64,000 nucleotides of DNA from Anarhynchus alexandrinus. Lineage: Eukaryota; Chordata; Aves; Charadriiformes; Charadriidae. The position numbers were made by a program, and so were the translations under genes. The DNA is taken from contig VUYV01000041.1 in assembly GCA_008711295.1 (NCBI GenBank), forward strand, positions 5,636,273 through 5,700,272, in the 5' to 3' direction. Within the stretch, counting starts at the first letter, position 1; each line of letters starts with the position of its first letter. Shown one piece after another: positions 10,836-23,873 of this stretch. The notes below the pieces were generated by a model. That model was not told where the DNA came from. It saw nothing but the letters and a program-made list of their open reading frames with translations, and searched no databases.

Positions 10836-13800
10836 CCCCTGCACAATTTGAAAGCCATTCAAAATTTACTTCCAGAAGACTATCTTAGCCATAAATTCTT
10901 AAAACCAGGACACGAAGGAAGCAACATGCTGCTGTTTTCTGTTGGAGGGGGTTGGTCCTAGCTCTGAGAAATAGTTATTCAAGTGTTCCTTGTCCGAATG
11001 TAAACCCAAATCTGACATGGTTCAAATTTACTGTGTTTTGCAACAGACCTCTTAATAAAGGACTGTAAAAGCTAATTTGCATACATGAGAACCAAATCAT
11101 ATATCTGCAACCACATTCATGTGCACAGAATGAAAAATGCAGCATAATATCACCTCAAGCGAAATGCCAGTTCCTTCTTCCCCAGTGTAGGCAAATTTTT
11201 AATTTCAGCTACAATTTCAGCTATTTACTTTTTATTGCTTTATTTTTTTAAGGTTAAGAGACATCAACATTTTCTTAGATGAAAAATGGTTCAATAAATC
11301 TGCTGATGAATCTGTGGCAACTGCTATTCCCAACTCAACATCCAGCCCTCAAGAGGACCCTATGATCCCCAAAAGAAAAGCATTCCCTCTATCCTGACAG
11401 CTGAAACCAGGGTCTGAAATCATCATCCTGTTAGAGGACTAGGGGAGAACAGTGGATTAATCCCTTCCATAATTTTTAAAAGGGCTAGGGATAAAATACA
11501 TTTATCTTTTCTTGCTGGCAATCCCAGTAATATAAATTCTCAAGTTTTTCAAACTGTGAATGCTTATGGGGAGCCTATTAGTATATAAAGCCTGTGTAAT
11601 TTAATGCATGCCATGTCTATGGTGTTTAACTGCATATTATCCATGTAGACAACCTATTAAACAAGTTTGGGTATATCCATAAAAGCTTATCATGCCAAAG
11701 TTGGACCAGTTAGACAACAGGATAACTAATGTTTCTTTTTCTAATACGGTTTTAGGAAATATCCGTCTGTCTGAACAAACACAAAAGGCAGATTTATGAT
11801 GAAATCCTTAAAAGGTAGGTCAGATTTCAGGCTTCTGGAAGAGTCACATATCCTGCCATAGAAAACAAATAAAAATGTTGATGAACACACACAGTGTCTC
11901 ATTACAAAGTAATGTATATATATACATATAAAAAAACCCTTATACTTATATTGCATTACTTAAACTATCTTAAACTACTCAACATTTGCATTGGATTGCA
12001 AAAGTACTCTAGAATTACATGACAATGGATGGTGAATACAACTCAAGGAAACTGCACGCTGCAAACCTTTCTGCGTTTTTTACCATTGTTGCACAGCCTG
12101 GTAAAATGCGTGTTACCGCATCCATCAGCCATTATCAAATCACAGCCGCCACGTGTTCCCTAACCTCTGGCAGTGGGCATCGTTCCCTGCACATCTTTCC
12201 TTCACAATCTGCCCCATCTGACACAAAAGTTCCACAAAATCAAGTTTCCTTTGTCTGATCTGATTTTATCGGGCTTAACTCTTGTTATGACAAATGTGGG
12301 TGATTTCCTTCTCATTAGTCATATCTAAGAAATGGGTACCATGTGGTAGTCTCTCACCATATTTCAGTGTGAAAATTATGGCTTCTTAATGTCTCGTTTT
12401 TTTCAACATGGAAGTTTCACATGTGAACGGTAAAACATTTCACATGAAACTAAAATAAATTCATTTTTTTATACTATTCAGAAGTCTAACCATCTATTAA
12501 ATTGCTACGTTGGATGTAAATTAAATTATTCTGTGTAATATTTTACTCACTGATTTGAATTCTCAGTTGTCTCTTTGGGCTAGGACAGAAATGGCAAGAA
12601 AATATTCCAGTATTTTAGATGTCAGAAACAACTTTTGACATTGTGTGGCTTTAGACCTAACTTGTTTGTTTTTCCTGCTGTTTTTCCTCAAGTTCTCCAC
12701 ATCTTGTTGCAATAACCCAAAACATTCAATACCTCAAAGTATATATATCACTATTTTGTTTGGCTCTCCCTGTGCAAATTCCATCCCATTGGTTTCTATT
12801 AGTGCTGGTTCTTGTGAGGTCTTCTAGGCTACAAATAAAAAGGATTTGGTCATACTATGGGACTCTATCAAATCCCTACCTTCAGGTCAAACCAATTAAT
12901 CTTATTTTAGCCTTTTATGATTTTGACCAACTCTTACATAATGCATGAATAGTAAATACTTGTTTTTATAAAGTTTTCTGGGTCTAAATAGTGCTGCTTC
13001 ATCAGCCAGAGGTTTTTTGCCTTGGATGCAATCCTCAAAAAGACAGTCCATAAAAATATTTTGCAAGGGTGTCGATAATGTGTTTACACAGTAATTTTTA
13101 CAGGGAACAAAGCAACCATCAGGGACCATGGACATGTATCCTGTCTTTGGCCATTTTCCAGACTTCCTCATCACGTTAGAAACTTAAGAAATATCTGGAT
13201 GGCTGCCCTTTCATTTTATTTTATTTATATGTTATTCATCTAGACTTACTATTTAATTATGTCCACACTTCATCTTCAGCTAGATCTGTTACGCTTTCTT
13301 TATTTCCCACAAAAAATTTTGCAATTACTAGAACACAGGCAGATTTTACCTTATTTTATGGATAGTTGAAGGATGCTGTAAATGTAAATTCTGTACCATA
13401 TCCTTTTATCCTTACTTTGATAGAATAAAAAAGAGCATGTTTTCACAGCTGTTCCCACAGTTTCTCTCAGGCTAAATGAATTGACAAAAGTAAGTAGGGA
13501 TTAGCAATGCTGATCTTTGCTGCAAGTAACATTCGTACTCAGATCAAATACAACAGTTTGTCCTTTAGTTGTACAGAACCCAAAATGCCGTTTTTCAGAA
13601 TATGGGAAAACTTATAAGTCTTCAAGTTTCCATTTTTTTGTTTCAGCCTGGCTGTATTATGATTTAGGGAAGTCGCGTTCAATAGTTCTGCAAAATATTC
13701 TGCATTTGACAGTGTCTATCCATATTGTTAAGTGGGAAAGAAATGTTTGATTGAATAGCATAACAAGTCTATCTCAGATCAAAATTCCTCATTTTGTTCT

Positions 13801-14334
13801 ATGATAGCTCTCAAAAAATAGAGACTTCCTTCAGCTCAAGCATTTTTCACTGGGCTGCTCCGTTAATACATCACTAAGGCATAATACAGTCTTCTCATCA
13901 GACAGAGGCTTATTAAAGGTCTGCTGCATCTCTTTTTCTACTGACAGAACAAGATCCCAGCAGGGAGGAGGCTATAGTCAAATGCTTAATTTGGTTATAA
14001 ATAAAGGATTCAAAAAGCAGTTCTCCATTCTTGACAGATCCATTGATTTCCTGAGTTTTTGGCAGGTTTGTTATGGCAGATGTGCTCAGTAGAACTGTAG
14101 GGTATGCTTATAGCTACTTACAGATTTTTGGAAGCTGCTGTTTCTGCTAAGTTATTCAGTTTAGAACTGGAAACCCACATTTTATAATAAAACTTGATGA
14201 CATCTGTCACAGCTTGATTACTTATGTTAAGGTAGTACCTTAAGTCCCTCAGTATGAATAAATAACAGTATGATAGTAATGCTGCCATCTATCCAAAGGC
14301 TAAAATAATTTTTCTGTCAAATCTTGAAACAAAA
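10836..14334. other. Unique AT-rich DNA, no gene seen
   Basis: I recognise no gene or transposon. The stretch 12040-12200 has more CpG than its surroundings but no convincing exon. Confidence 0.5.
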
Positions 14335-14535
14335 AAGGCTCCAAATGGCTGTAAGGACAAACCTTTTCACTATGAGGATAGTCAAGCATTGGAACAGGTT
14401 TCCCAGAGTTTTTGCGGTCCGTTACTGGAGATTTTCAACCTAGACTGGATAAAGCCCTGAAAAATGTGGTCTGACCCTGCTTTCAGAAGGACTTCTTGAG
14501 GCCCCATCCAACCTGAATTTTCCTATGACTCTATA
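14335..14535 (+). repeat. CR1 LINE 3' fragment, old
   Basis: The plus strand follows the end of CR1: 'cattggaacaggtttcccag', then a degraded '...gattttcaac..ctgga' part, then 'ccatccaacctgaa' and a decayed octamer end ('cctatgactctat'). It is heavily diverged, with no usable open frame. Confidence 0.75.
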
Positions 14536-16011
14536 ACAACTATTTTGTTCCTGATTTGCAAGAACTAGCTTATTATTTTTGCTCTATAGAAGCTCTAAGT
14601 TAACTTCCATCTTCTTAATTAGATATTAGTTAATATGGCACATCCAATGAACATCTCTATAGTTTTAATTGTCTAAGTCCTAATTTTTAGATTTAATTTC
14701 AGAAGAAATTTAAAAATCCAAATAAAAGGTTGGGAATACTTTCCCCCCTAATCTGTAATTCTTAAATTTTGGCAATAGATACACCAGTAAAATTTAAATT
14801 GTGTGAGTTATGATGAAGAAATACACTGAAATACCAGAGTTTTATTGATAATCTAGTTTCAGTCTACAATTTTATGGACTTTCCAATGCTAAACCAAAGG
14901 AACAATTACTTGCTATTCTTTTTATTGTAGTTAGTAATTCAACGTACTAAGAAAATAAACTAATCCTAGAAAGACAAGATCAAAGTATAAGAGCAGCCAT
15001 GACTGCAAAACAACATCCACATGACTTGAGATGTCTCCAGAAACAAGACTGATATGCAGACACAGTGGACTAACAGAGAAGGGAATGGAGAGGAAATTTT
15101 GTTTTTCTGGAATAATATTTTTAGTAGCAACAGTGGTAGAAAGGCACGACTGAAATTCCAAAACACATTGCATTATTGTGTAATCTAAACAGAAGGGATG
15201 AAAATACATTTGTAGCAGTTCTTCAGAGAGAGAAACTGCAGAGCAACGCATATACCATAATTTGTAGCAGTTCCGCTTTCATCTACCAGCTCTACCTGTA
15301 AATTGCTGTCATCTACCTGATAATAAGAAAAACATTCATAGAACTGGCACTGAAGGGCTAGGATTTAGGGTGTGTTGTAGGAGTTCAAATGACTTTGTAG
15401 TGTCAGGGAATCAAACACTAATTTTGTATTCATCATGTGACCAAAAGTTCTCTCTAGAGACTGAATTTCTCAAATAGTGATGGAGTTCATTAAAACTTAC
15501 TGGAATATGAGATGACTAGACTAGGGCTTTAGGAGGAAATTACTTCAGTTCACGTGAAAAATAAATTGGACTTATCTAAGATTTTTGTTTCTAATTAAGA
15601 CAGAACAAAAGGGAAATATATAGCAAGCATTCACAATGTTAATCTGTTTCATTTTTCAGAGTTTAACTATGAAATAAAGAGGACTAAGGCAGTTATCATT
15701 ATCTTTGCCTAGCTTGAGGCAAATTGTCTTTGTAATACTAAAATTGGGTAACTTCTGAGTACTTCATGTAGAACTAAACTTGTTCTGCTGAGTTAAAAAA
15801 TTATACTTTTCACGCCAGTAGTAATTTAGGATATATTTTATGGAGGTATTGTCATGTCGCCAATGCAGATAACTATCTAGGAGATTTTATAGGAGTCCTC
15901 AGGCACTTAATCTTCATTGGAAACTCTATCTGTGGGTACCTGTTTGTTGTACTTAGCTGCCAGAAGGTGCATCTAACATTAGCATCTAACAGTAACTTTC
16001 AGAAGTACCTC
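14536..16011. other. Unique AT-rich DNA, no gene seen
   Basis: I recognise nothing. A minus-strand open frame of 106 codons at 14931-15251 has no recognisable motif and no supporting splice context. Confidence 0.45.
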
Positions 16012-16046
<35 letters not shown>

Positions 16047-16050
16047 AAAA
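16012..16050. repeat. (CA)n followed by poly-A
   Basis: Seven CA units (16012-16025) run into about 25 A's, ending beside the large gap. Confidence 0.9.
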
Positions 16051-16659
16051 GGAAAAAAAAATTTCAGTATATAAAAATTAAATCCCTTNNNNNNNNNNNN
16101 NNNNNNNNNNNNNNNNNNNNNNNNNNNNNNNNNNNNNNNNNNNNNNNNNNNNNNNNNNNNNNNNNNNNNNNNNNNNNNNNNNNNNNNNNNNNNNNNNNNN
16201 NNNNNNNNNNNNNNNNNNNNNNNNNNNNNNNNNNNNNNNNNNNNNNNNNNNNNNNNNNNNNNNNNNNNNNNNNNNNNNNNNNNNNNNNNNNNNNNNNNNN
16301 NNNNNNNNNNNNNNNNNNNNNNNNNNNNNNNNNNNNNNNNNNNNNNNNNNNNNNNNNNNNNNNNNNNNNNNNNNNNNNNNNNNNNNNNNNNNNNNNNNNN
16401 NNNNNNNNNNNNNNNNNNNNNNNNNNNNNNNNNNNNNNNNNNNNNNNNNNNNNNNNNNNNNNNNNNNNNNNNNNNNNNNNNNNNNNNNNNNNNNNNNNNN
16501 NNNNNNNNNNNNNNNNNNNNNNNNNNNNNNNNNNNNNNNNNNNNNNNNNNNNNNNNNNNNNNNNNNNNNNNNNNNNNNNNNNNNNNNNNNNAAAAAAAAA
16601 AAAAAAAAGAAAGAAAAAAAAGGAAGAAAATGTTCAGATTATATAAAATTAATTCCATT
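16051..16659. other. 503-N assembly gap between two copies of one contig end
   Basis: N's fill 16089-16591. The 38 bases to the left (16051-16088, starting 'ggaaaaaaaaattt', containing 'tatataaaaattaa') match the bases after the right-hand poly-A (16622-16659, starting 'ggaagaaaatgtt', containing 'tatataaaattaat') with scattered differences. The two flanks look like noisy versions of the same locus next to the same poly-A tract. The gap size may therefore be nominal and the left flank redundant. Confidence 0.8.
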
Positions 16660-18900
16660 ACTCTGAGTTTGGCAAATGTAATCATTTTTCCGGGCAGTGC
16701 CCACAGGTAGGTTACACCCAGGTGCACTGGGCTTCAAGGTTTAAGTATAACGCAACTGAACAAAAATACTAATTCTTCTTCTGAAAGGCAGATAGCTGAG
16801 ATGGAGCTGGGGATAAGGGCTAAAGCTTTCAACAGCCAAAGTCCCTACAAACTGCTTCATGCAACAGATGTATTCTAAAAGTGTAGGTGTGAAAAGCGTA
16901 TTTCTGGTATCCTTTAAAAGAAAGCAGACAGCTTAACACAAATAACCCATATAGGAATGATTCAAATCAGAAGTCTTGCTTCTCTTAAAGTCCATATTGA
17001 TCTTTGGGGGGCAAAAGCTGGTGAGGTAATGGATGCTATAAACATAGTTGCCTACAATTACTCTGAAAGAAATTATAAGATGGGGCAAAGACACTGACTA
17101 CAGTGTCCAGGTGAAGTGATCCATTTGCACTTGATCACCTCAGCTGAAGATTCATGAAGGACAGGTGATATTTTAAACTATTCTGTTATCTTAGGGTGTG
17201 CTATACACCAACAAGGCAACGATTGTTCTACGAAATTAGGTTATTTCCAGAGAGTACAAGGGTTGTTCTTAGTCTGTGGATTTACAAAGACTGCCTACAC
17301 TGTGGGCTGCTGCGCCTCAAGGTGCACCCTCAGTGCTGATGCGAGGGGCTCCTCCTGGAGCACACTGTGACTCCCACCCTGCCAGACACAGGGGGACTAG
17401 AACTACCTGCACCTACTACCTCAACCTGCATGTCTCTAGAGATTTGCCATGAGTTCAACTGGTACCAAGGCAGAAGGAAACATGTCAGCCTGCAGCAAGA
17501 AAGTCAAAATAAAACAAGCTGTGAGGGCATGGCTGGTTAGAAAAAAACTCGCTTCTCAGTAAGGCGGGCCTGAATTTATGAGGTTTTAGGGAAAGTGATG
17601 CTTGTCCCCTGGTTCTTCCCCTCTCTTTCCCCAGCAAGCTGTCTTTCTCTTTCTGGTGCAGGACTGGCCTCCCTTCTGCTCAGACAGGCAAGAATGCTGA
17701 GGCTGCCCTAATAATGTTCCTGATGCCAGTACTCCAACAAGAGAAAGCCATGAGTTGACTCCTTTCCCTAAGTCATTGGATGAGTTGTATATGAACTGGG
17801 CTAGACTGGGCTTCCCTACTGCTGCCTTTGGAGCTACTGGATCTGTGCCAGGTGTACAGCTCTCCCACTGGGAAAGCTCAATGGAGTAAAAACTTCAGTG
17901 CAGAACCTAGACCACAGGCATCACTGTATCCTCTGGATCCTCATTTGCTGGAGGTAGATGTGCAGGGTATGATTCAGTGCAGAGGTTAAGACATCTGCAT
18001 TTATGTGTATATGTAGCCTTCTAGGATTCTATTGATCTTAACTCTTCTTGCAGTGGGGAGCTACTCACCCCAAAGGAAACACAAAGGAACTATCAGCTGT
18101 TTCACTGTATAAGCTTTGCTGGCTGTATGCCAAGATCTCCAGTCACTGTAACTGGAATTTAGAAGACCAGTGTGCATCTGGATGTGTAAATGTAGGTGAC
18201 TTAAATTCAGACAGAATCCCACCCTCAATTCTTGCACATGAGCTTTTCTTCCAAAGCTGTTAGAGGTATAAAGGACATTTCTAAAGAAATCACACAAGCC
18301 CAACAAACTATTGAACTATCCTGCACAGCATCCTACAAGATGGCCTTGTAGGTTTCTGTACTCATTAGACAGCAATGATAAAATAGATTAATGTAGTATG
18401 AAGACATACACAGAACAGAAATCAGAAGTGCTGCACTTCTGCTGGTATTTTTAACTACATACTTGCTGTACAGAAAAGTTGCAGTTGCAGTCCATCCCTG
18501 TTGAAGCTACTGTTGCTCTGAATGGACCAGAGTGCCATATTTTTTCCTGTGGGGTAGGTTAGAATGTCTCTAAGGGAAAAAGACCAAAAAACTAGTGAAA
18601 TCATGGCCAACAAGGAAAGGTACGTAAACAATAAGTCATTTCCTAATCACTGTGTCTACAATTTTTGAACTATGTTCGTTTTTTTTTTATAGTAACAGAG
18701 AACTATGGTCGGGTTCAACACATAGAGGCTTTCATAATTTTTCTCCAGATCTAATACAAGGCAGAGAGGAAGCAATCCTCTTTTAGACAGAAAAAGAGAT
18801 CTCACAACGACATGAAAGTTTAGAGATCTCTCTATCATTGTTGGAGATGATCCCACTATGAAAATAACTACACCAATGTAGAAATCTTCCTTGAAGAAGA
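16660..18900. other. Unique DNA, no gene seen
   Basis: This stretch has moderately higher GC between 17280 and 17900 than its surroundings. I recognise no exon or transposon. Open frames near 18.05-18.3 kb occur on both strands and are uninformative. Confidence 0.45.
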
Positions 18901-19717
18901 TCATAGAATCATAGAATGGTTTCAGTTGGAAGCGACCTTGAAGATCGTCTACTTCCAATCCCCCTGCCATGGGCAGGGACACCTCCCACTAGACCAGGCA
19001 GCTCAAAGCCCCATCCAGCCTGGCCTTGAACACCTCCAGGGATGGAGCTTCCACAACTTCCCTGGCCAATCTGTTCCAGTGCCTCACCAACCTCACAGCA
19101 AAGAATTTCTTCCCAATATCTAATCTAAACCTGCCCTCTTCCAGTTTAAAGCCATTACCCCTTGTCCTATCACTACATGCCCTTGTAAAAAGTCCCTCCC
19201 CAGCTCTCCTGTAGGCCCCCTTTAGGTTCTGGAAGGCCGCAATAAGATCTCCCTGGAGCCTTCTCTTCTCCAGGCTGAACAGCCCCAACTCTTTCAGCCT
19301 GTTCTCATAGGAGAGGTGCTCNGTTGGCCTTCTGGGCTGCGATCGCACATTGCTGGCTCATGTTGAGCTTCTCATCAATCAGCACACCCAGGTCCTTCTC
19401 CTCAGGGCTGCTGTTGATCCATTCTCCACCCAGCCTGTACTTGTGCTTGGGATTGCCCTGACCCAGATGTAGGACCTTGCACTTGGCCTTGTTGAACTTC
19501 ATGAGGTTGGCATGGGCCCACCTCTCCAGCCTGTCCAGGTCCCTCTGAATGGCATCCCTCCCCTCCAGCGTATCTACCTCAGCACACAGCTTGGTATCAT
19601 CCTCAAACTTGCACTCAATCCCCCTGTCCGTGTCACCAACAAAGTTGTTGAACAGCAAGGGTCCCAGTATTGACCCCTGAGGAGCACCACTCATAACTGG
19701 TCTCCACTTGGACATCG
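18901..19717 (-). mobile_element. CR1 LINE, two ORF2 segments joined at an N
   Basis: On the minus strand the element starts near 19717 in the reverse-transcriptase domain (SKWRPV, then [14 protein letters not shown]). It passes the RT active-site region, which reads KFEDDTKLC where CR1 proteins normally have an FADD box. It continues through [13 protein letters not shown] and [14 protein letters not shown] to the N at 19322. The second segment (19321 down to 18901) carries [24 protein letters not shown] and [12 protein letters not shown], and ends in the octamer-type 3' tail ('tcatagaatcatagaatgg' on the plus strand). The Ala-to-Glu change in the active site and a nearby loss of a few codons mark it as dead. 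About 175 bases are missing at the N relative to the sister copy at 5.1-5.7 kb. Confidence 0.93.
19322..19322. other. Single-N join inside CR1
   Basis: The bases 'gtgctc' before the N correspond to 5509-5514 of the sister CR1 copy, and 'gttggccttct' after it to 5690-5700. A single N thus replaces about 175 bases, through either a real deletion or an unsized gap. Confidence 0.85.
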
Positions 19718-20199
19718 TGCTGATCATAATGGGGACATCTACATTCTCTGGCACTCCATATGTCAGCATCACCCATGATGCTGTCACAAGCAGCAGGTTT
19801 GAGATTATGCTAATCAGGACAAACAATTCTAGGATGCTTATAATTAAAAGGTCTGCCATCAGGGGAGAAAAACTTGAGACTAACTTGTTGTTACTAGTCC
19901 AAGATGATTCAGTTCAAAGTTGCTGTCAGTGAGCTAAGAATCGGTATGTCAGCTCTAACAGAGCAGAGGTTTCTAGGCTACATCTTTATCACAACGTTAA
20001 TCAGCACCAAGCCATGGGCTCTAGCCCACATGGAAATCATCCATGCAGCACGTCTCCTGGAATACTTTGCCCCATGCGAACTAGCACTCTGTGGTTCAGG
20101 TACTGTTCTCAGTTGGCAGCACAGATGAGGGCAAACTATTTTGCAGGAGGACAGGGATATGAACCCTTTCATGACATTTGTTCTCCAGGAAAAGAAAAC
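19718..20199. other. Unique DNA, no gene seen
   Basis: I recognise nothing here. Confidence 0.45.
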
Positions 20200-20882
20200 A
20201 GCCTTATGAGGGTCTTGAGGGCTCTAATGGCCCTGACCAACCTCACCTGAAGCCTCCACCCGCAGCTGTGGGCCCAGAAGTCCTATTTAAGCTCAGACCT
20301 GGACCTGAGTTAGAGGAATGCTGGCTTCTAGTTCAGCCACAGCTATGGCTAGTAGTGGACCTTGTTAATCCAGACAACAACCTGCAGGCTGTCTTCACAG
20401 TTTTATCATGGCTCTGCCTAATCACCATGAGTCTGCTGGACATGATCCTGACCTGCAGGTTGGCTTCCAGGCTTGACTTTGGAACTACCTCATCACTGTG
20501 GTATAGGAGTGGACTGCTGGTTGGACCTGACTGCCTATCTGTGAGATCTGACTTGCTCTCTAGCTGCCCCACAGGAACCCCTGCAGCTCCCAGCCCTCAT
20601 CTCAGAGGGACCAGCTGGCCTGTGCTGCTCCCTGACAGCCCAGGTATATTTTATTTACTAGCGTGGGATTAGGTCTGCGGTGCCAGGGTGTCAGGTGCCC
20701 AGCTCCAGCGCTGGTGTTCAGAGCGATTCCTCAGGGGACTGTTCCCCAAGGAGAGATCCTTGGGGAGTTCCTGTGCCATGCCATTAAACCAGATGGGGGC
20801 ATCAGTGGTTCCAGATTCTGGGCCAGCAATGATTTGGCAAAAGTGTTTTCAAAAATAGTTTCACCAATTAGTGTTTTTTGAC
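20200..20882 (+). repeat. GC-richer LTR-like block, unclassified
   Basis: This block stands out from its AT-rich surroundings. It has a TATA-like tatttaag at 20284-20291, a GC-rich centre with two related phrases ('aacctgcaggctgtcttc' and 'gacctgcaggttggcttc'), a later attaaa (20783-20788), and a possible CA end in 'gtgttttttgaca'. The order of signals suits a solo LTR in plus orientation. I cannot match it to a named family or fix either boundary. A 164-codon open frame runs through it (20178-20672) but shows no recognisable domain. Confidence 0.35.
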
Positions 20883-23373
20883 ACTAAGCATGCGTGAGGA
20901 CTTTTGTCAATCTGTTCTGGATCAAAATTAAGTTTAAGAAAAGAGGTCATGACGTTTCTGATGGATCTGGCCGATGTCAAGACCGGATATACAGTCTTCC
21001 CTCAAGCAGACTGTTTTTGACTCTCAGTGCTACAAGGGTTTAGTACACCTGCCAGTATTTCTGTCGTCACATTTAAGAAAATACTTCTGTGGCATAAGCA
21101 GAAATGTGGGGAAAAAGATACACTATGGTATAGAGGCATCAGCTGGAGCTTGTAATGCATATGAACTTATGCTCTCAGCCACTGCCACTATGCTTGACTA
21201 AAACTTTAACAGGTGATTTTCTATTCTATTTCTGTAAGACAGCACAAGTTTGTATGCCTGACAGTTGTATTAAAAAATAAGCTTACAAATGCAAGTGTTG
21301 GCATGAATATGCAGGGCTAATTTATCTCTATTATGTAACCCTAACATATATCACTTGCAGATCTGCCCAGACAAACCTTTTCTTTGTATAATAGGAATCT
21401 GCTTCAAGAGTGGTCCATGATGAGCTGTCTGGGATTACTTGGTAATTACACTAAAGGCTTCAGCATTAAACACAACCTAAAATACCAAGCAAGATTTTGT
21501 ATCATTTAAGGTACTGTCTTCTGGTAAATACTTTTGCAATTCATAAGCAAATAACTTCTATGATAATTCATCTGTAAACCTTTAGTGTAATTGACTGTTT
21601 GCAAAGTGATGGATTTTACTGGTGAGTGTAATTTCTGGATTTAGGCAGCCTGACTTTGTGTGGCAAATTGTCAAAAATTGCGAACTTAGTGTCTGGTGCC
21701 TGTGAGATGAACAATTGTCTCTCCAGGAAACCAGAGGATTGCAAATCATGATGTTGTGGGGAAGCCAGTATGAGTTAGTCTATTTATGTTCTGTTATTCT
21801 TTTTTCCTTAAACAAAGTGCTGTCTTTTAAGCTGATTTGTAATCCTGAGCAGGACATGTTAATTCAGTGGGTGTTAGGCCATCTCCTTTCTTTTTCCCTG
21901 ATGATTAGATAGGACTTGAGATTGTTTATTAGTGACCCTAAAATTTGAAGACAGCCCTTGTTCCTGCGAAACAAAGCCTAGCAGCAGACCTTCCATGATG
22001 AAATTAAAGCCAAAGAAGTATTAATATGACTAAGAAACCCTTTACTATCTTCAAAACAGTCACACATTAAAAAAAAATTATCATCTTTTGTCACTAAGGG
22101 CTTTTATTTGGTAGGCCTGGACACCTCTGCCTTTTGGGTATTTAATTATCTTCATGTTAGTCTCTTAATTAAGAAGGCAGAAAGAGGGTGGCATTTCTTA
22201 CTAGACTTGGTCTCTGGTGTGAAAATGGATTTTTTTTTTTTCCACAGTGCTCACACTTATGAGCTCAAGGAGTGAGTTTAAAAATTTTTTAAGATATTTA
22301 GAGATGAAATCACAGTTGTAATGGTATTGTCTGAACAGTGGTGATTTTAGAGAAATATCTTTTGAGATTCTTAATGAAACCAACTGTAAATATGCATAAT
22401 GTAAGTGGTTTAGGGGTACTTTATGAGGTCAACTGTGTGTTGGGTAAGGAAGATTTTAAAACAAATTAATGAGATTCAAGCAGTAAGCCTCAGTCTCCTG
22501 CTGCATATGGTAAATGGTATCACCCAGAGCTTTGTGTTCTTTTTTTTTTTACCTCTCCTTTTTCCTCCACACTAGGTTTATTAAGATCACTTTTTGCCTA
22601 GAGTTTTAGTACCTAACACTAACTTATACATCATGTTATTTTCTAGTCAGTAAGTAGTTCCATTTGAAGCACTGAATGGCCATATAAATGTCTGGTTTGA
22701 GCTTTGGTCAGTATAAAAATATAAGAAAACACCCTCCATAACAGTTTTCCTTGCAAACAAATAAAAAGATGTTGTAGACATAGCCTTGGGTTGCAAATTC
22801 TTCAAAGCAGGGATTGCGAGTTACATTGTTTGCATACCTCCTACAGCCCAATAATATATCTAAACGCTAAGATTTTTCAAAAAAGTTGGAAACTAGTGCT
22901 GAGACACCTGCAGAAAGCCATAGTAAATAAGAGGGCTATTGTTTTATAAGGAAGTAATGGCAAAGTGATTTATCTTCATCTACTTAAGTAGACAGTGCTA
23001 GTTTAATTTCTAGTGAATGTTACAAAAAAAATCTGGCAAGCATATTTGCATTTTCTTTTTTAATACTACTGTTTTGGAGGCAAAAATTAAAGTGCTCATC
23101 TTCTGGAAAATAAATGAAATGCTTCTGCATGTGATGAGAGGTGAGTATTCAAAATAGAGAGAGGGACACCTTAGGTAAATTCCAATATTGTAAATACTAA
23201 GAAGAAAAAAAAAATACTGTTTATTACAACATAAATACTACCTACAGCATGTAAGCATCCAATGCTGCCTTCTTTCTGATCCCATTAGTCCCAGGGTATT
23301 TAGCCACTATTGTATTTGGGGTCATAAAATACTGTTGCAACACCCTATTAGAATGTTAATGAAACTTACAAAC
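20883..23373. other. Unique AT-rich DNA, no gene seen
   Basis: I recognise nothing in this stretch. Confidence 0.5.
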
Positions 23374-23873
23374 TAAGTTCTGGGTCTAGTTCTGGCCTAG
23401 TACAAGAAAGATATGGACTTCCTGGAGTGAGTCTGGTACAGGGCCATGAAGATGACTAAGTCATTGGAACATCTGACATATGAGGAGAGGCTGAGATTGC
23501 TGGGAGTGTTCAGCCTAGGGAAGAGAAGGCTCAGGGATCTCTTATCCATGTATGCAAAAGTTAGGAGAGAATAAAGAAGAGGGAGCTACTGATTTCTCTC
23601 AGTGGTGCCCACTGACAGGGTAAGAGGCAATGGGCACAGAATAAAATGCATGAAATTCTGTCTGAAGACAGAAAAACACTTTTTTACATTGCAGGCATTC
23701 AAACGCTGGACTAGCTGTCCCAGAGAGGTTATGGAGTCTGCATCCTTGGAGATACTCAAAACTGGACTGGACATGGTCATGGGCAGCCTGCTCTGGGTGA
23801 CCCTGCTTGAGCAGGTGAGTTAGACTTGATGATCTCCAGAGGTCCTTTCCAATCACAACCATTCTGTGATTTC
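23374..23873 (+). mobile_element. CR1 LINE, 5'-truncated 3' end, plus strand
   Basis: The plus strand follows CR1 from 'ttctggcctagtacaagaaa' through 'catatgaggagaggctgag' and 'ttcagcctagggaagagaag' to the C-terminal ORF2 motifs. An open remnant at 23602-23823 holds GNGHRIK, FKRWTSCPREVM and ASLEILKTGLD. The copy ends with 'ggtcctttccaatcacaacc' and 'attctgtgat'. Frameshifts separate the upstream part. It belongs to a different CR1 subfamily from the two minus-strand copies, as shown by the LLEQ-type end of the protein before the 3' tail. Confidence 0.9.

Noticed and set aside
10271..10840. Target-site duplication of the 10.3 kb LTR
   Set aside because: Flanks cctcg and cccct differ too much to be claimed.
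15999..16727. Apparent 242-codon minus-strand open frame
   Set aside because: It exists only because N's are read as open codons across the assembly gap; the ends are poly-A/poly-T translation.
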